Shown here: positions 30,911 to 41,032 of the stretch, piece by piece
Position numbering within the stretch: the first letter of the stretch is position 1
Layout of the letters: every line of letters begins with the position of its first letter
Assembly: GCA_963576475.1 (NCBI GenBank)
Contig: OY754972.1
Location: forward strand, 9,005,562-9,069,561
Direction of reading: 5' to 3'
DNA from: Molanna angustata
Lineage: Eukaryota; Arthropoda; Insecta; Trichoptera; Molannidae
DNA: 64,000 bases
Notes under the pieces: model-generated
What the model was told of the DNA's origin: nothing
Seen by the model: the letters and a program-made list of their open reading frames with translations, nothing else
The model's database searches: none
Position numbers and translations under genes: made by a program

Positions 30911-31639
30911 TCAAAAAGTTGGGACTCCGAAGGTACCTACCTAATCTAACCTGAATCTCATTTCATATATCATTTTTTTAAATTTTGAAATTTAAGTTTT
31001 TACAATATCATCTTAAGACTTCCTCTCTGGGCACGGCTCTGTACAGAATGAGGGTTATGTTGTTTTAAGCATGTCTTCTGGCTAATGAATAAATCTCATT
31101 TGCATATTTCTAACAAAATGTCTTATGATAATACATTTATATTTGAAACATTGTTCAGGAATTTCAAATGATAATTAATATTCACCGGATACATTACACC
31201 ATTAAATATACAATGAATGGTTTGAGATTCAATACTAACTGTATATTAGTACAGACCTCTCTTAAATTTTAATATATTCAAAAAGATTTGTATACATAAG
31301 ACACAGATATCACCTTCAGTAAGGTACCTACCTTGGATTCATCTATCTTTTAAACAATATATTAAATTTTATCCCATATATTTGTATAGGTGGTATTTGA
31401 ATAATTCAGCTTTTGTAAAAAAAAGCTTTTGTATTTTGAATGAAATTAAAGGTGTTTGGCCAGTATTAGGCATTGTTCGATTGTTATTTTTTCTGCGAAA
31501 AAAAATATGTACCTACCCAATAATGTGCAATCGGCTATCGAATATTTTTTGATATTATATTATATTATACAAAGCTTGTTTTTTTTCCTTATTTTCAATC
31601 TTATTTTTAGCGAATTAATTTAATGTATTAATAGAGATG
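30911..31639. other. no gene recognised
   Basis: Nothing identified beyond AT-rich sequence. Confidence 0.45.
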
Positions 31640-31770
31640 AAGCAAGAATATAACATCTTTTTATAAAAGATCCGGAAATCAAGCATTTATATGACTTTGG
31701 TTTACGTGATCACTTTAAGCGCTTGCGCATTGTCTTTTTGTTGATATCCCTTATTCATCCAAATTTGAAA
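31640..31770 (+). mobile_element. family H, decayed copy
   Basis: AATAGAGATGAAGCAAGAAT, GGTTTACGTGATCACTTTAA and GCGCTTGCGCATTG keep the order of the 54.1 kb copy; the right part is lost. Confidence 0.6.
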
Positions 31771-31849
31771 ATTCTATGTATGTATGTTACGAGGTAATAA
31801 CACACCACGATTCATTTTCCTATAAACATATATTATTGTATATTCAAGA

Positions 31850-32155
31850 AAAAACTAAAGAAGAAATATTTATCCCTGAACACTTGATCCCAATTTCCTC
31901 TCCTTATCCTTACCCTATCCTTGTTTTTTTTTTAGTATTTTTCTGTTTTAATTGTTATCTTAGTGTACCTAATATATATTTTATATGTTATTTTTTTGCT
32001 TTCATTCTTTTGTTGGTGTACATTCACAATTTTGTCATACTTTGTAATCTTTGTAATCTGGTTGGTCGGAAGAAATTACCTAATGGCAATATGCCCGCCA
32101 GTGTGCAACATATTTTTTATATTTTGTACAAAAAAAGATGAATGAAATAAATAAA
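31850..32155 (+). mobile_element. SINE-3 end, possibly with upstream LINE 3' UTR
   Basis: TCTGGTTGGTCGGAAGAAAT, ACCTAATGGCAATATGCCCG and CCAGTGTGCAACAT end in GATGAATGAAATAAATAAA. The pyrimidine-rich stretch CCTCTCCTTATCCTTACCCT upstream (31,895) could belong to the same element. The 121-codon frame here ends inside the repeat and is not a gene. Confidence 0.65.
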
Positions 32156-32970
32156 ATTCTGAAACTTGATCGATGCGTTTCTTGCATTTTTTTTTGTTTC
32201 CTTTTTTAATCATTAATTATCAATATTTAAGTACTGAACTGTCAATTCTTTTATGGAAGTTTATAAGCCGTCGATCAGCTATAAAAAAACAGTTCTATAG
32301 CTACAAAAAATATAGCTTTATATATAATTGTTTTATGTAGTGAAATAAATACTTAGTGAAATCAAAACGTTATTATTTATTTCTTAAAATATTACAATTC
32401 TGGAGATTATATTTAAAAAAAATACTTAATGATGCTTCAATGTTGTCAATTTTAATGCGATTTGTGAGGATCTGCGTATGTGCCATCTGTATTTTTATTT
32501 TAAAACTAAAAAAAAACACAAGCTTATTATAATATGCTATCGACATCTGCCGTCCATTGGTTTAACCCTTCAACGGTCGGGGTGAACATTAGGGATAGAT
32601 TTTTTTGTTTGTTTCAAAAATGTCATTAGTCCGATGGTAGCAATTAGCATTTTAGTTTCAGTCACGGATAAAGGAGACATTACCCCTTGATGCATCATGT
32701 CACCACGCATGTGCGAGATAATAACTACCCAATATGTAATTATAATAGAAAATTATATACTACAACGTGGTATTGCATTAACGCTGTGTGGATGAAGGGT
32801 TGAGTAGTATATATTTCATAAACAGATAATTATTTATAGTTGTATTTTGTAAAAAGTTTATGGTACTGGCTGGCCCCGCTCGGTACAGCTTAATTTCTTC
32901 TGTCATGCACCTTATTACTTGGTTGTTATTGCTGGTTTTTTTTTTACTAAGAACTAAGAAAAGCTTAGCT
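32156..32970. other. no gene recognised
   Basis: AT-rich; nothing identified. Confidence 0.45.
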
Positions 32971-32974
32971 AAAA

Positions 32975-33720
32975 AATCAAATTGCATTCAATCCTACAAA
33001 ATCACCGCGATATCATACTGCATCGAATCCTTATAAATCACCAAAAAATCAAATTCCGTTCAATCCTTATAAATAACTTCAAAATCATATTTCATCCAAT
33101 CCTTGTAAATCATCAAAAAAATATATTGCATTCAATCCTACATTATAACCAAAAAATCATATTGCATCAATCCTACAAAATTACAAAAATATTAATATTG
33201 CTAAATTAAAATAATATTTCTTTATGTAGGTACACCACTTTCGAAAAAAGTGGTGTAAACAAAAAAAAAATATTAGTTAAGATGAGCAACAAAGTAATAG
33301 CTAAAAAGTATCAAGATATGATAATAATATTGCATTCAATCCTACAAAATAACCACAAAATAAAATTGCATTCAATAATGCAAAATAACCACAAAATCAA
33401 ATTTCATTCAATCTTACAAAATAACCACAAAATAAAATTGCATTCAATAATTCAAAATAACCACAAAATCAAATTTCATTCAATCTTACAAAATAACCAC
33501 AAAATTAAATTGCATTCAATTTTATAAAATAACCACAAAATCAAATTGCATTCAATCATACAAAATAACTAAAAAAAATCATATAGCATTCAATCCTTCA
33601 TAATAAATAAAAATTCATATTGCATTCAATCCAACATAATAACCGAAAAATTCTACATATTATGTAATAACCAAAAAAATAATTATGCATTCAATCCTAC
33701 AAAATAACAAAAAATACGAC
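32975..33720. repeat. 36-bp minisatellite (two blocks)
   Basis: The core is AAAATAACCACAAAATCAAA TTGCATTCAATC-like with a period of exactly 36 bp (for example 33,382 and 33,418) and a 72-bp alternation (TTGCATT / TTTCATT). Because 36 is divisible by three, a plus frame repeats NNHKIKLHSILQ (33,282-33,527). Blocks 32,975-33,190 and 33,325-33,720 are separated by unrelated sequence holding the small hairpin ACACCACT/AGTGGTGT (33,231-33,257). The outer units are degenerate. Confidence 0.93.
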
Positions 33721-33754
33721 CGCTGTAATATAATAATATCTAATAATATTTTTA

Positions 33755-33800
33755 TAGCTCCGTTTAATGATTCAGGATCAATCCAAGAACGCTAATATTT
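33755..33800 (-). repeat. family A, reverse fragment
   Basis: CCGTTTAATGATTCAGGATC, AATCCAAGAACGC is the reverse complement of the family A core (GCGCCCTTGGAATGATCC...). Confidence 0.6.
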
Positions 33801-33839
33801 CGGGTTTATGTTGCTAGTTTTAATTCGTATGAAATCTGA

Positions 33840-33985
33840 GCTGACGTCTTGGGTTCGATTTCCAGAAGTAGAGAAACTTATTGTTTTTTTACTCTCACCG
33901 ACTTTTTTTTCTTTTGTCTAGAAACATTGGTTGGTTGTAAGAAGTTGGCATTTAGCAGTAAATTTGCCATTATTGTTATCTTCGA
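33840..33985 (+). mobile_element. SINE-3, plus copy with B-box
   Basis: CTTGGGTTCGATTTCCAGAA (B-box region), GAAACTTATTG, then TCTAGAAACATTGGTTGGTT, GTAAGAAGTTGGCATTTAGC and AGTAAATTTGCCATTAT. Same order as the 29.1 kb minus copy. Confidence 0.7.
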
Positions 33986-34044
33986 GGTGCATCAACTTAG
34001 AGCTGATAAGTTTTAACGGTCAATCATCTCTATCAATTCTGAGA

Positions 34045-34173
34045 CACGTGGGGCCTTACTTACTATTCAAAATACGAGTTTAATCCAACGCTAAGTCAGT
34101 TTTGGCCTTACAAAAAACTGGGTAAGGATCAGCTTAAACACAAATTGCAAATAGTAAGTAAGACCAGTGGGGT
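34045..34173. mobile_element. small inverted-repeat element
   Basis: GGGGCCTTACTTACTATT (34,050-34,067) faces AATAGTAAGTAAGACC-AGTGGGG (34,150-34,170), 13 bases of which are an exact inverted match. The interior, ~80 bp, has no coding capacity. MITE-like; target duplication unclear. Confidence 0.65.
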
Positions 34174-34202
34174 ATAAATCGTAATATGAGTTTCCAGTGG
34201 TC

Positions 34203-34258
34203 GATGCTTCCCCCCACTGCCCCCCCCCCTCTCCTAGCTTTCTCCCTTCCCATCCCAA
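34203..34258. repeat. polypyrimidine tract
   Basis: CTTCCCCCCACTGCCCCCCC, CTCTCCTAGCTTTCTCCCTT and CCCATCCC: strong strand asymmetry in an otherwise AT-rich area. Confidence 0.8.
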
Positions 34259-34699
34259 TATCTTGTAGTACATGTATTTTAAAATACTATTAAATATATT
34301 AAAATAATCATTGTGTTTTTGAATAAATTTTTCTTGTTTTCTGTTGTATTTTATAAAATAAAATAAAAAATATTTTATATATTTTAAGCATGTTTATAAA
34401 ACATGTAGATATATTTTTAGATCGATAATGATAGAAACAAAGAATATTGTTACAAAACCGTTCGATGTTCATTATTCAGAGACGTGAGCATATGCTAATC
34501 AAACAAAAATTAAAATTCCATTATATATTATACACGAAGGCCTGAGGGTAAAATTAACGAAAGTTCGGAAGTGTCAAAAGTGCTCTTTACAAAAGGTACA
34601 AGAGTGGTCTATGTTCCTCGGTCCTTATATTCCACCTCTTGTATATTTCATTTGATAAATTAAAAATAATAAATATTCTTTAATTAGAAGCGTGAAAAT

Positions 34700-34891
34700 A
34701 AAATTAACAATAAATCGTCACGTCTCGAATGGGTACGGGTGACCAAACACCGCACGCGGTTTTCAGTCATACTGCGCTCGTTTCATTGAGGATTCAGTTC
34801 GACGTTCATTGTGTTGGTGGACCGTAGGACGTAAAACGCGCTTGGGTCGCGCGCGGAGTTAACCCGCTGACAGATGTAAAAAATAACAGGT
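34700..34891 (+). promoter_or_regulatory. promoter / first-exon-like GC patch (hypothesis)
   Basis: This ~190 bp patch is much richer in G+C and CpG than its surroundings (GGTTTTCAGTCATACTGCGC, ACGCGCTTGGGTCGCGCGCG). It has arthropod initiator-like TCAGTC (34,763) and TTCAGTTC (34,793-34,800) words. It is followed by AACAG|GTATAA at 34,885-34,895, a usable splice-donor consensus. No TATA box stands ~30 bp before either initiator. It belongs to no repeat family seen here. This could be a non-coding 5' exon, an enhancer, or merely unique sequence. Confidence 0.25.
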
Positions 34892-35192
34892 ATAAATTAG
34901 AGGCTTATTCTTGTATTGCGAGGCCTCTGTATGTATGTATATGTAATATGAATATGCTTTAATTATTTTACGTTTATTTAACCCGGTCGCGCTTCTAGCA
35001 ATAACTCAAAGACAGTGTCCGGACGCAATTTTACAGAATGTCAGTACCAAAGATAATATTATAATTTAAATTTTCGAAGTTAATTTTTTGTGTCATATTT
35101 CAAACATGTCACTTTTTAAACCAAGAATAATTTTCTACGACCGGTTTAAAAGCGACCTCATCTTCTTGAGGACGTTGTTAATTATCTGTTCT
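34892..35192. other. no gene recognised
   Basis: Sequence between the GC patch and the minisatellite; TATGTATGTATATG at 34,932. Confidence 0.4.
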
Positions 35193-35530
35193 GAACAGTC
35201 GCTTCGATACCGATCGTTTATAATAGATCATTGGTGGTTTAGATTATGTGATAGACTATGTGATAATTATCTGTTCTGTGGAAATGAACAGTCGTTTCGA
35301 TACCGATCGTTTATAATAGATCATTGGTGGTTTAGATTATGTGATAGACTATGTGATAATTATCTGTTCTGTGGAAATGAACAGTCGTTTCGATACCGAT
35401 CGTTTATAATAGATCATTCGTGGTTTAGACTATGTGATAGACTGTGATAATTATCTGTTCTGTGGAAATGAACAGTCGTTTCGATACCGATCGTTTACAA
35501 TAGATCATTCGTGGTTTAGAATATGTGAAT
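35193..35530. repeat. 93-bp minisatellite, 3.7 units
   Basis: Units start at GAACAGTCG(C/T)TTCGATACC: 35,193, 35,286, 35,379 and 35,470. Spacing is 93, 93 and 91 (the third unit lacks two bases: GACTATGTG to GACTGTG). Unit 1 is shorter at its left edge. The 93-bp period keeps a plus frame open (35,088-35,447) with repeated YRSFIIDHWWFRLCDRLCDN; the 2-bp loss closes it. CTGTTC...GAACAG forms a hairpin at each unit junction. Near-identity between units implies recent amplification. Confidence 0.95.
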
Positions 35531-35929
35531 TATTCGATCTTAAATAAAACAAAAATCTTTAATCATAATAATGTAGTTGAAAAGGTAGATTTTGAAAATA
35601 TGCTGTCCGTACACAATCGGTATTGAGAATCGAGAACAGCACACAAAAAAAGTAACACTCGAAATCAATAACGTCATCATTAATGTGACGTTCTGGTTGA
35701 TTACCCTTTTTGCTTTGTATCTACAATATTTAATTGGTTCTTCGTAAAAAGGGATAAACTATCCCAACATGATATAATTATGTTTCTATAGTGCAATTCT
35801 TATTGCGCTGAGCATTTTGTGGAAATGAAATATTTATTTTTGAGTGCTCCTCATTTTCAATAGTAGATAAACTGAATTTCTTGCTGATAATACAACTGCA
35901 TTTTCAAATTTTATTTAATATTATAATCT
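35531..35929. other. no gene recognised
   Basis: Nothing identified. Confidence 0.45.
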
Positions 35930-36062
35930 TCTTCTTCTTTTTCAGATTATTTCCGTCTACTTGTGAACAAAGGCCTCCTCCATTTGACTCCACTTCGTCC
36001 TTTCCTGTGCATCGTCCTGTCCGTCGTCCTGTGCTGTTCATGTCGTCCTGTTGTTATTTTTA
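35930..36062 (-). mobile_element. LINE 3' end scrap
   Basis: TTCTTCTTCTTTTTCAGATT, then TTGTGAACAAAGGCCTCCTC and CATCGTCCTGTCCGTCGTCC resemble the reverse of a LINE C-terminus and tail (compare TTGGACAAAGGCCTCCCACT at 8,593). Very decayed. Confidence 0.45.
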
Positions 36063-36109
36063 TAATATTCTACTGAATCCCAAATAAATTAAATAATTTA
36101 TTTTCATAT

Positions 36110-37262
36110 AAAAGAGCATATTTAAATTCCGTGAATGTGTTTCGGGCGTGCCGCAAGGTTCTCACTTGGGACCAATTCTATTTAGTTTGTATATAAATGA
36201 TGTATCTAGCTGTTTCCGCTCGTCTAACTTCCTCGTTTATGCGGACGACATGAAAATTTTCAAGAAAATATGCAACCGGAATGACATAATCGCATTACAA
36301 GCAGATTTAAATCGCCTTTCTGTATATTGCTCAAATAACCAATTATTTCTTAATATTGAAAAATGTAATAATATCACCTTTACGCGCTCCAAAACCCCAA
36401 TTTCTCATGAGTATACAATTAACGGAAAGATTCTTATTAGAAAGCATGAAATTAGGGACCTTGGAGTTATTGTGGATACGAAGATGACATTTAAAAGCCA
36501 TATTGACTATATTATAGACAAGGCTTTTAAACAATTGAATTTCATAATTAGGGTATCAAGGCCGTTCAAGTCCACGGGTACTCTAAAATCACTGTACTGT
36601 TGCTATGTCCGTAATTGTATTGAATATGCGTCTGTTGTATGGAACCCACATTACGTCACGCATATAAACAGATTGGAAAATATACAAAATAAATTCTTAA
36701 AACATTTAGATTATAGAAGCAGACGTTCTTTTGTTGATCCCGCACAATCAGCCCAATATCATAAATTAACTACCTTAGAAGCCCGGCGAACTGTAGCTGA
36801 CATGTCTTACTTATACAAGTTGGTGAACTGTATAACGGATTCTAGTGAGTTATTATCTAAATTAAACTTTCATGCACCAAATAGGCTTACTAGAAAGACT
36901 CATACATTTAGGCCACCTAATTGTAGTACTAATTATGCTCAGAACTCCTACATATATAGAACGTGTTGTAACTATAACGTGTTCTTTAATGAAATAGACC
37001 TTTTCAATAACTCCTTAAACGTATTTAAATGTTCAATTTCTAGATTACTGCTTCGTGGTTAGGTGGTGTACGTGTGTTCCCCTTTTCCTACTTTCCTACT
37101 CCCTTCCTCAAAACTACTTCTTTTTGTAAATATAATAACGATTATACTTGTAAACTTAATTGGTTCACATGTCATATTATGTATGTTAGTAAAATAAGTA
37201 AATGTAACTGTCTGTTTACATAATAAATAAAATAAAATAAAAAAAATAAATAAAAAAAAAAA
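36110..37262 (+). mobile_element. 5'-truncated LINE, best-preserved copy (group i)
   Basis: The element starts abruptly inside the RT domain near 36,110, carries one uninterrupted coding sequence to 37,062, a ~170 bp 3' untranslated region, and ends in AATAAATAAAATAAAATAAA with further A-rich tail to about 37,262. No clear target-site duplication was found (flanks TTTTCATATAAAAGAG and AAGAATGTATAT). Clade is Jockey/CR1-like by motif style; exact clade undecided. Confidence 0.88.
36112..37062 (+). CDS. partial reverse transcriptase (retrotransposon ORF2 C-terminal part)
   Basis: The frame is open from 36,112 (a stop precedes it) with no internal stop over 316 codons. It begins at RT motif 4 (SGVPQGSHLGPILFSLYIND). 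The catalytic palm motif YADD lies at 36,238-36,249 (FLVYADDMKIF), followed by LSVYCSNNQLFLNIEKCN, RDLGVIVDTKMTFKSHIDYI, LYCCYVRNCIEYASVVWNPH, IQNKFLKHL and the C-terminal RRTVADMSYLYKLVNCIT region. Endonuclease and RT motifs 1-3 are missing, so it is not functional. The lack of damage points to recent insertion. GTG at 36,148 is not a genuine start. Product would act in target-primed reverse transcription of LINE RNA. Confidence 0.92.
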   Translation, partial: KSIFKFRECVSGVPQGSHLGPILFSLYINDVSSCFRSSNFLVYADDMKIFKKICNRNDIIALQADLNRLSVYCSNNQLFLNIEKCNNITFTRSKTPISHEYTINGKILIRKHEIRDLGVIVDTKMTFKSHIDYIIDKAFKQLNFIIRVSRPFKSTGTLKSLYCCYVRNCIEYASVVWNPHYVTHINRLENIQNKFLKHLDYRSRRSFVDPAQSAQYHKLTTLEARRTVADMSYLYKLVNCITDSSELLSKLNFHAPNRLTRKTHTFRPPNCSTNYAQNSYIYRTCCNYNVFFNEIDLFNNSLNVFKCSISRLLLRG

Positions 37263-37539
37263 TAAAGAATGTATATATTTATTTTTCTATACGGCTAGAG
37301 GTCTTTAATAATAATAAGCAATACACAGTATTTAAAAAAATAACCAAAATATATCACGAACAAAAATTTGTAAAAAATGACACAAATTCAATAAAAAACA
37401 GAAAGAAAAAACAAAATTAATAATCATGAGTATACATATGTAAATGCAACATCAATACAATTGTAGGTATACCTAATTGAATCAATACCAAAAACAGCAA
37501 AAAAAAATTAAACAAGGAAACAAAATACCTACCAATAAT
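37263..37539. other. A-rich spacer, no gene
   Basis: AAAAACAGAAAGAAAAAACA-type sequence; nothing identified. Confidence 0.45.
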
Positions 37540-37705
37540 ATAGTGCCTTTTCTGAATATAGTGCTTTTTTAGGTGAGACGAGACTGGTGTATGGGTATAC
37601 ACAGATATGTTGTGCTCCCTTTTATAAGGCAATGCACACCCGCACACCTTTCGCTGGTTACCCCACATTGTGGGATATGCCGTTATGGTATGAATGAATG
37701 AATGA
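37540..37705 (+). repeat. family D, 3' half
   Basis: TTTAGGTGAGACGAGACTGG, TTATAAGGCAATGCACACCC, CGCTGGTTACCCCACATTGT, GGGATATGCCGTTATGGTAT and (GAAT)n tail; close to the 25.4 kb copy. Confidence 0.85.
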
Positions 37706-38387
37706 AATCTTCTAAAATATTTGTATAGCTTTTTATATATTTATATATTATATATTCATTTATTTTCCATAACAAGATGCATACAGGAACTAAGGTTTTT
37801 TGAACATGCAATTTATGATTTATTGTGTATAAAATAAAATAAAAATAATATAAAATAAAATAGTTGTTGGGAAGTACCATGTTTTTTTAGTTCCTCCAAT
37901 AAATCTTTGTCTATCTAACTAGGAGTAATTCCTGTTTTAAGTAAGGACAATTTTATCACAATTTTAATAACAAGTCCACTTCTAGCTACATAATTGAAAT
38001 ATTGAAATTAAAAAAGAAGAATTATACTCAAAAGAAAGACCACTTTATTTTAGACGACTTTTTTAGAACTTTATTACATTTATGTATAGGTTTTGATATT
38101 GACGCACACAAATATCTACATGATACCAATTGAGAAATTCACTTGAAAAAACGAATAAAAATTTATCTCCAATAACACATAGTAAAAAAAGATTATCTAT
38201 TCGCAATTTTTAATGTTATTTTTTATCGCAGATACCAACTAGTTTCATACTGAGATTATATTCTGAAAGTTTCATCACAATATATGTTTCTGTATGTGTG
38301 TGTGCTATGTATTATGTACGGCGTGTTTATTCTACTTTATCGATTAAAGACTAAACTACTCATTCGATTCTTTTCAAATTTTGCAAA
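37706..38387. other. no gene; family I left part at 38,150-38,390
   Basis: 38,165-38,300 (CTATTCGCAATTTTTAATGT, GAAAGTTTCATCACAATATA) is the reverse complement of 54,410-54,530. It runs into TTCAAATTTTGCAAATTTGT at the edge of the 23-bp array. Confidence 0.55.
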
Positions 38388-38390
38388 TTT

Positions 38391-39264
38391 GTACATCTAA
38401 CACTTACTTATTTGTACATCTAACACTTACTTATTTGTACATCTAACACTTACTTATTTGTACATCTAACACTTACTTATTTGTACATCTAACACTTACT
38501 TATTTGTACATCTAACACTTACTTATTTGTACATCTAACACTTACTTATTTGTACATCTAACACTTACTTATTTGTACATCTAACACTTACTTATTTGTA
38601 CATCTAACACTTACTTATTTGTACATCTAACACTTACTTATTTGTACATCTAACACTTACTTATTTGTACATCTAACACTTACTTATTTGTACATCTAAC
38701 ACTTACTTATTTGTACATCTAACACTTACTTATTTGTACATCTAACACTTACTTATTTGTACATCTAACACTTACTTATTTGTACATCTAACACTTACTT
38801 ATTTGTACATCTAACACTTACTTATTTGTACATCTAACACTTACTTATTTGTACATCTAACACTTACTTATTTGTACATCTAACACTTACTTATTTGTAC
38901 ATCTAACACTTACTTATTTGTACATCTAACACTTACTTATTTGTACATCTAACACTTACTTATTTGTACATCTAACACTTACTTATTTGTACATCTAACA
39001 CTTACTTATTTGTACATCTAACACTTACTTATTTGTACATCTAACACTTACTTATTTGTACATCTAACACTTACTTATTTGTACATCTAACACTTACTTA
39101 TTTGTACATCTAACACTTACTTATTTGTACATCTAACACTTACTTATTTGTACATCTAACACTTACTTATTTGTACATCTAACACTTACTTATTTGTACA
39201 TCTAACACTTACTTATTTGTACATCTAACACTTACTTATTTGTAAATCTAACACTTACTCATTA
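38391..39264. repeat. 23-bp minisatellite, 38 units, homogeneous
   Basis: Unit GTACATCTAACACTTAC plus TTATTT repeats head-to-tail with an exact 23-bp period from 38,391. By my reading 37 units are identical; only the last (39,242-39,264) differs (GTAAATC, TCATTAG). The array is 874 bp. The first unit is continuous with family I sequence (compare TTTATGTATCTAATAATCGC at 28,795), so amplification began from a piece of that dispersed repeat. Confidence 0.98.
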
Positions 39265-39275
39265 GAATGATATCT

Positions 39276-39467
39276 GGGGGGCAAGTCTGGTTCGACCGGC
39301 GAAATCAAAACCCTAGTGATTACCCATATCAAGGATATAATTATCGTATGGAGTTCTATGACATCATTGATATCTAAAGATATTGTAGAACTCCATATAA
39401 TAATTATATCCATGATATAGGTATCACGAGGATTTTGATTTCGCCGATTGAACCAGACTTGCCCCCC
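39276..39467. mobile_element. 192-bp palindromic (hairpin) element
   Basis: Ends GGGGGGCAAGTCTGGTTC (39,276) and GAACCAGACTTGCCCCCC (39,467) are exact reverse complements, and pairing continues: GGCGAAATCAAAA / TTTTGATTTCGCC and ATGGAGTTCTA / TAGAACTCCAT. Arms are ~80 bp around a ~30-bp loop (39,358-39,387). No coding content; hairpin MITE. No exact target-site duplication visible (ATCT left, TGAT right). Confidence 0.9.
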
Positions 39468-39848
39468 TGATCAGTACCTACTTCTCAATTTCTTTAACTG
39501 TCGAATAAAATTTTGAAGGATATCTGATGAGTGCTTCTTGATTCTTTTAAATGCCAATTATTTGTAAAAAGTAACCTCAAACTCAGAAAAACTAAAAATT
39601 TATATATTTATTTTCAAATTGCTTAAAAGGCACATCACTTTCATACAATGGCATTGATGAATTGTGAAGTTTTCATAATAAAATATTTAAATCAAAAATA
39701 ATTTAACAAACTCATTTCATGTACCTAATGCTGAAAAAATTCGACAAAAAAAAATTGAATACTTTGTGGAGTGATTTGGTAGTAAGGAGTATAGCGTTGA
39801 CCACAACCCATATGTTTTTATGTGATTTTTATTGTTGAATATTCAAGA
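39468..39848. other. no gene; family I right part
   Basis: AATTTTGAAGGATATCTGAT, GAGTGCTTCTTGATTC (39,507-39,545) continues family I after the minisatellite and hairpin insertions. GTTGACCACAACCCATATGT at 39,795 resembles GTTGGCCACAACCCACTCGT at 48,753. Confidence 0.5.
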
Positions 39849-39849
39849 T

Positions 39850-40500
39850 CTCCGTTGAATCGTTTACCCAGAACCCGTCCTTATACCGCCCGCCCATTCC
39901 AAGCGCATTCAAGGAAAAGAGTTGTATGGGCATTAATTTAAGAATGGCATGAGAGAGCCCTCCACACACACTCCTTTTTTTTCTTATCTTGTTAATTAAA
40001 ATGACGCGTCCGTGAGTCCGAGTGAGCGGACACGATATTTATTTATGAATACAATATTTCGCCTCGGCACATTCCAAGCGCACCGTACAAACAAAACAGG
40101 TGTTGAAAGGGGATCGGAATGGTCATTTGACGCCCGAGGGACGTACCTACCTTCCTTAATTAAGTGGAGATTTCTTTGAATTGGCGTATGACGCGGGGCA
40201 TTTTTTAATCCCTAGCTCACATTCCTCTCGTCATTTCGTACCCGTCCGGACGGTTGGAATGGTCGTTTGTGCCGGGAGCGATTGGCACGTCTCGGACAGA
40301 TAGATCACACCTGTGGTTTTGGAATTATGACTTATAAATATTCATGGGATATATGTACCTATCTTTCACTTTGAGATAGGTTCCTTGCTTCTCCTATACA
40401 CGACGGCGAACAACGTTACTTCGTTGTGTTGAGAGAGAAAGAAAGAGAGAGAATGAAATGGCTCGCGGTGACGTTGTAAATTAATGTATGCACCAGACGA
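39850..40500. other. non-repetitive, GC-richer stretch
   Basis: About 650 bp with no family member and noticeably more G+C (GAACCCGTCCTTATACCGCC, GTACCCGTCCGGACGGTTGG, GAGTCCGAGTGAGCGGACAC). A GAGA-rich patch GAGAGAGAAAGAAAGAGAGA lies near 40,430. Stops occur in all frames, so it is not a long exon. A conserved regulatory block is possible; sequence alone cannot tell. Confidence 0.4.
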
Positions 40501-40925
40501 ACGTACCTACATGCGAAATAATAAGAGTTTAATAACGAGATATTTCGTTCTAACCTAGGTATAGGTTATCGGCAAACATCTTGAAAATTTACGAAGACTG
40601 CGCAGAACACTAATATTTGAGTTATTTATTTCTTGGTTGGTTGACGGGCAAACCTTCCCCAACTCTTCTTACAAATATAAATAAAATAATTTCTACATAT
40701 TTCAAATTTTATTTCTTTTTCATATTTTATGATTTTTTACAAACTTATTGTATTATTTTATATTAATCACAACGACAAAATGTAATAGGCCTTAATACTT
40801 GATGTTACTATTGTATTGTACTATGTCTTAACGCTGTTTTTTGATTAAATTTAACCTAAATAAATAAATAAATATTTATATGTAGCTTAAGGTATTATGT
40901 ATTGAAGAAATCATAATTACAATGA
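40501..40925. other. no gene; LINE-like tail at about 40,790-40,877
   Basis: TAGGCCTTAATACTTGATGT and ACTATGTCTTAACGCTG followed by CCTAAATAAATAAATAAATA look like a LINE 3' terminus. The rest is plain AT-rich sequence. Confidence 0.4.
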
Positions 40926-40929
40926 CAAA

Positions 40930-41032
40930 AATCAAAAGAGATGCTAGCCCTAGAACAGGTTTTCCTAGTTGGGCAGTCGTAATCTACTTACTTGTAGGTA
41001 TCATTGTAAAAATTGTTGTAATAAAAATAAAT
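40930..41032 (+). repeat. family G tail fragment
   Basis: GATGCTAGCCCTAGAACAGG, CCTAGTTGGGCAGTCGTAAT, CTACTTACTTGTAG matches 13,298-13,365. Confidence 0.7.

Noticed and set aside
31776..32141. 121-codon gene
   Set aside because: The C-terminal LVGRKKLPNGNMPASVQ is the translated SINE-3 end.
33282..33527. Repeat protein with NNHKIKLHSILQ units
   Set aside because: The frame exists only because the minisatellite period is 36 bp; neighbouring units break it and no start, domain or transcript signal is visible.
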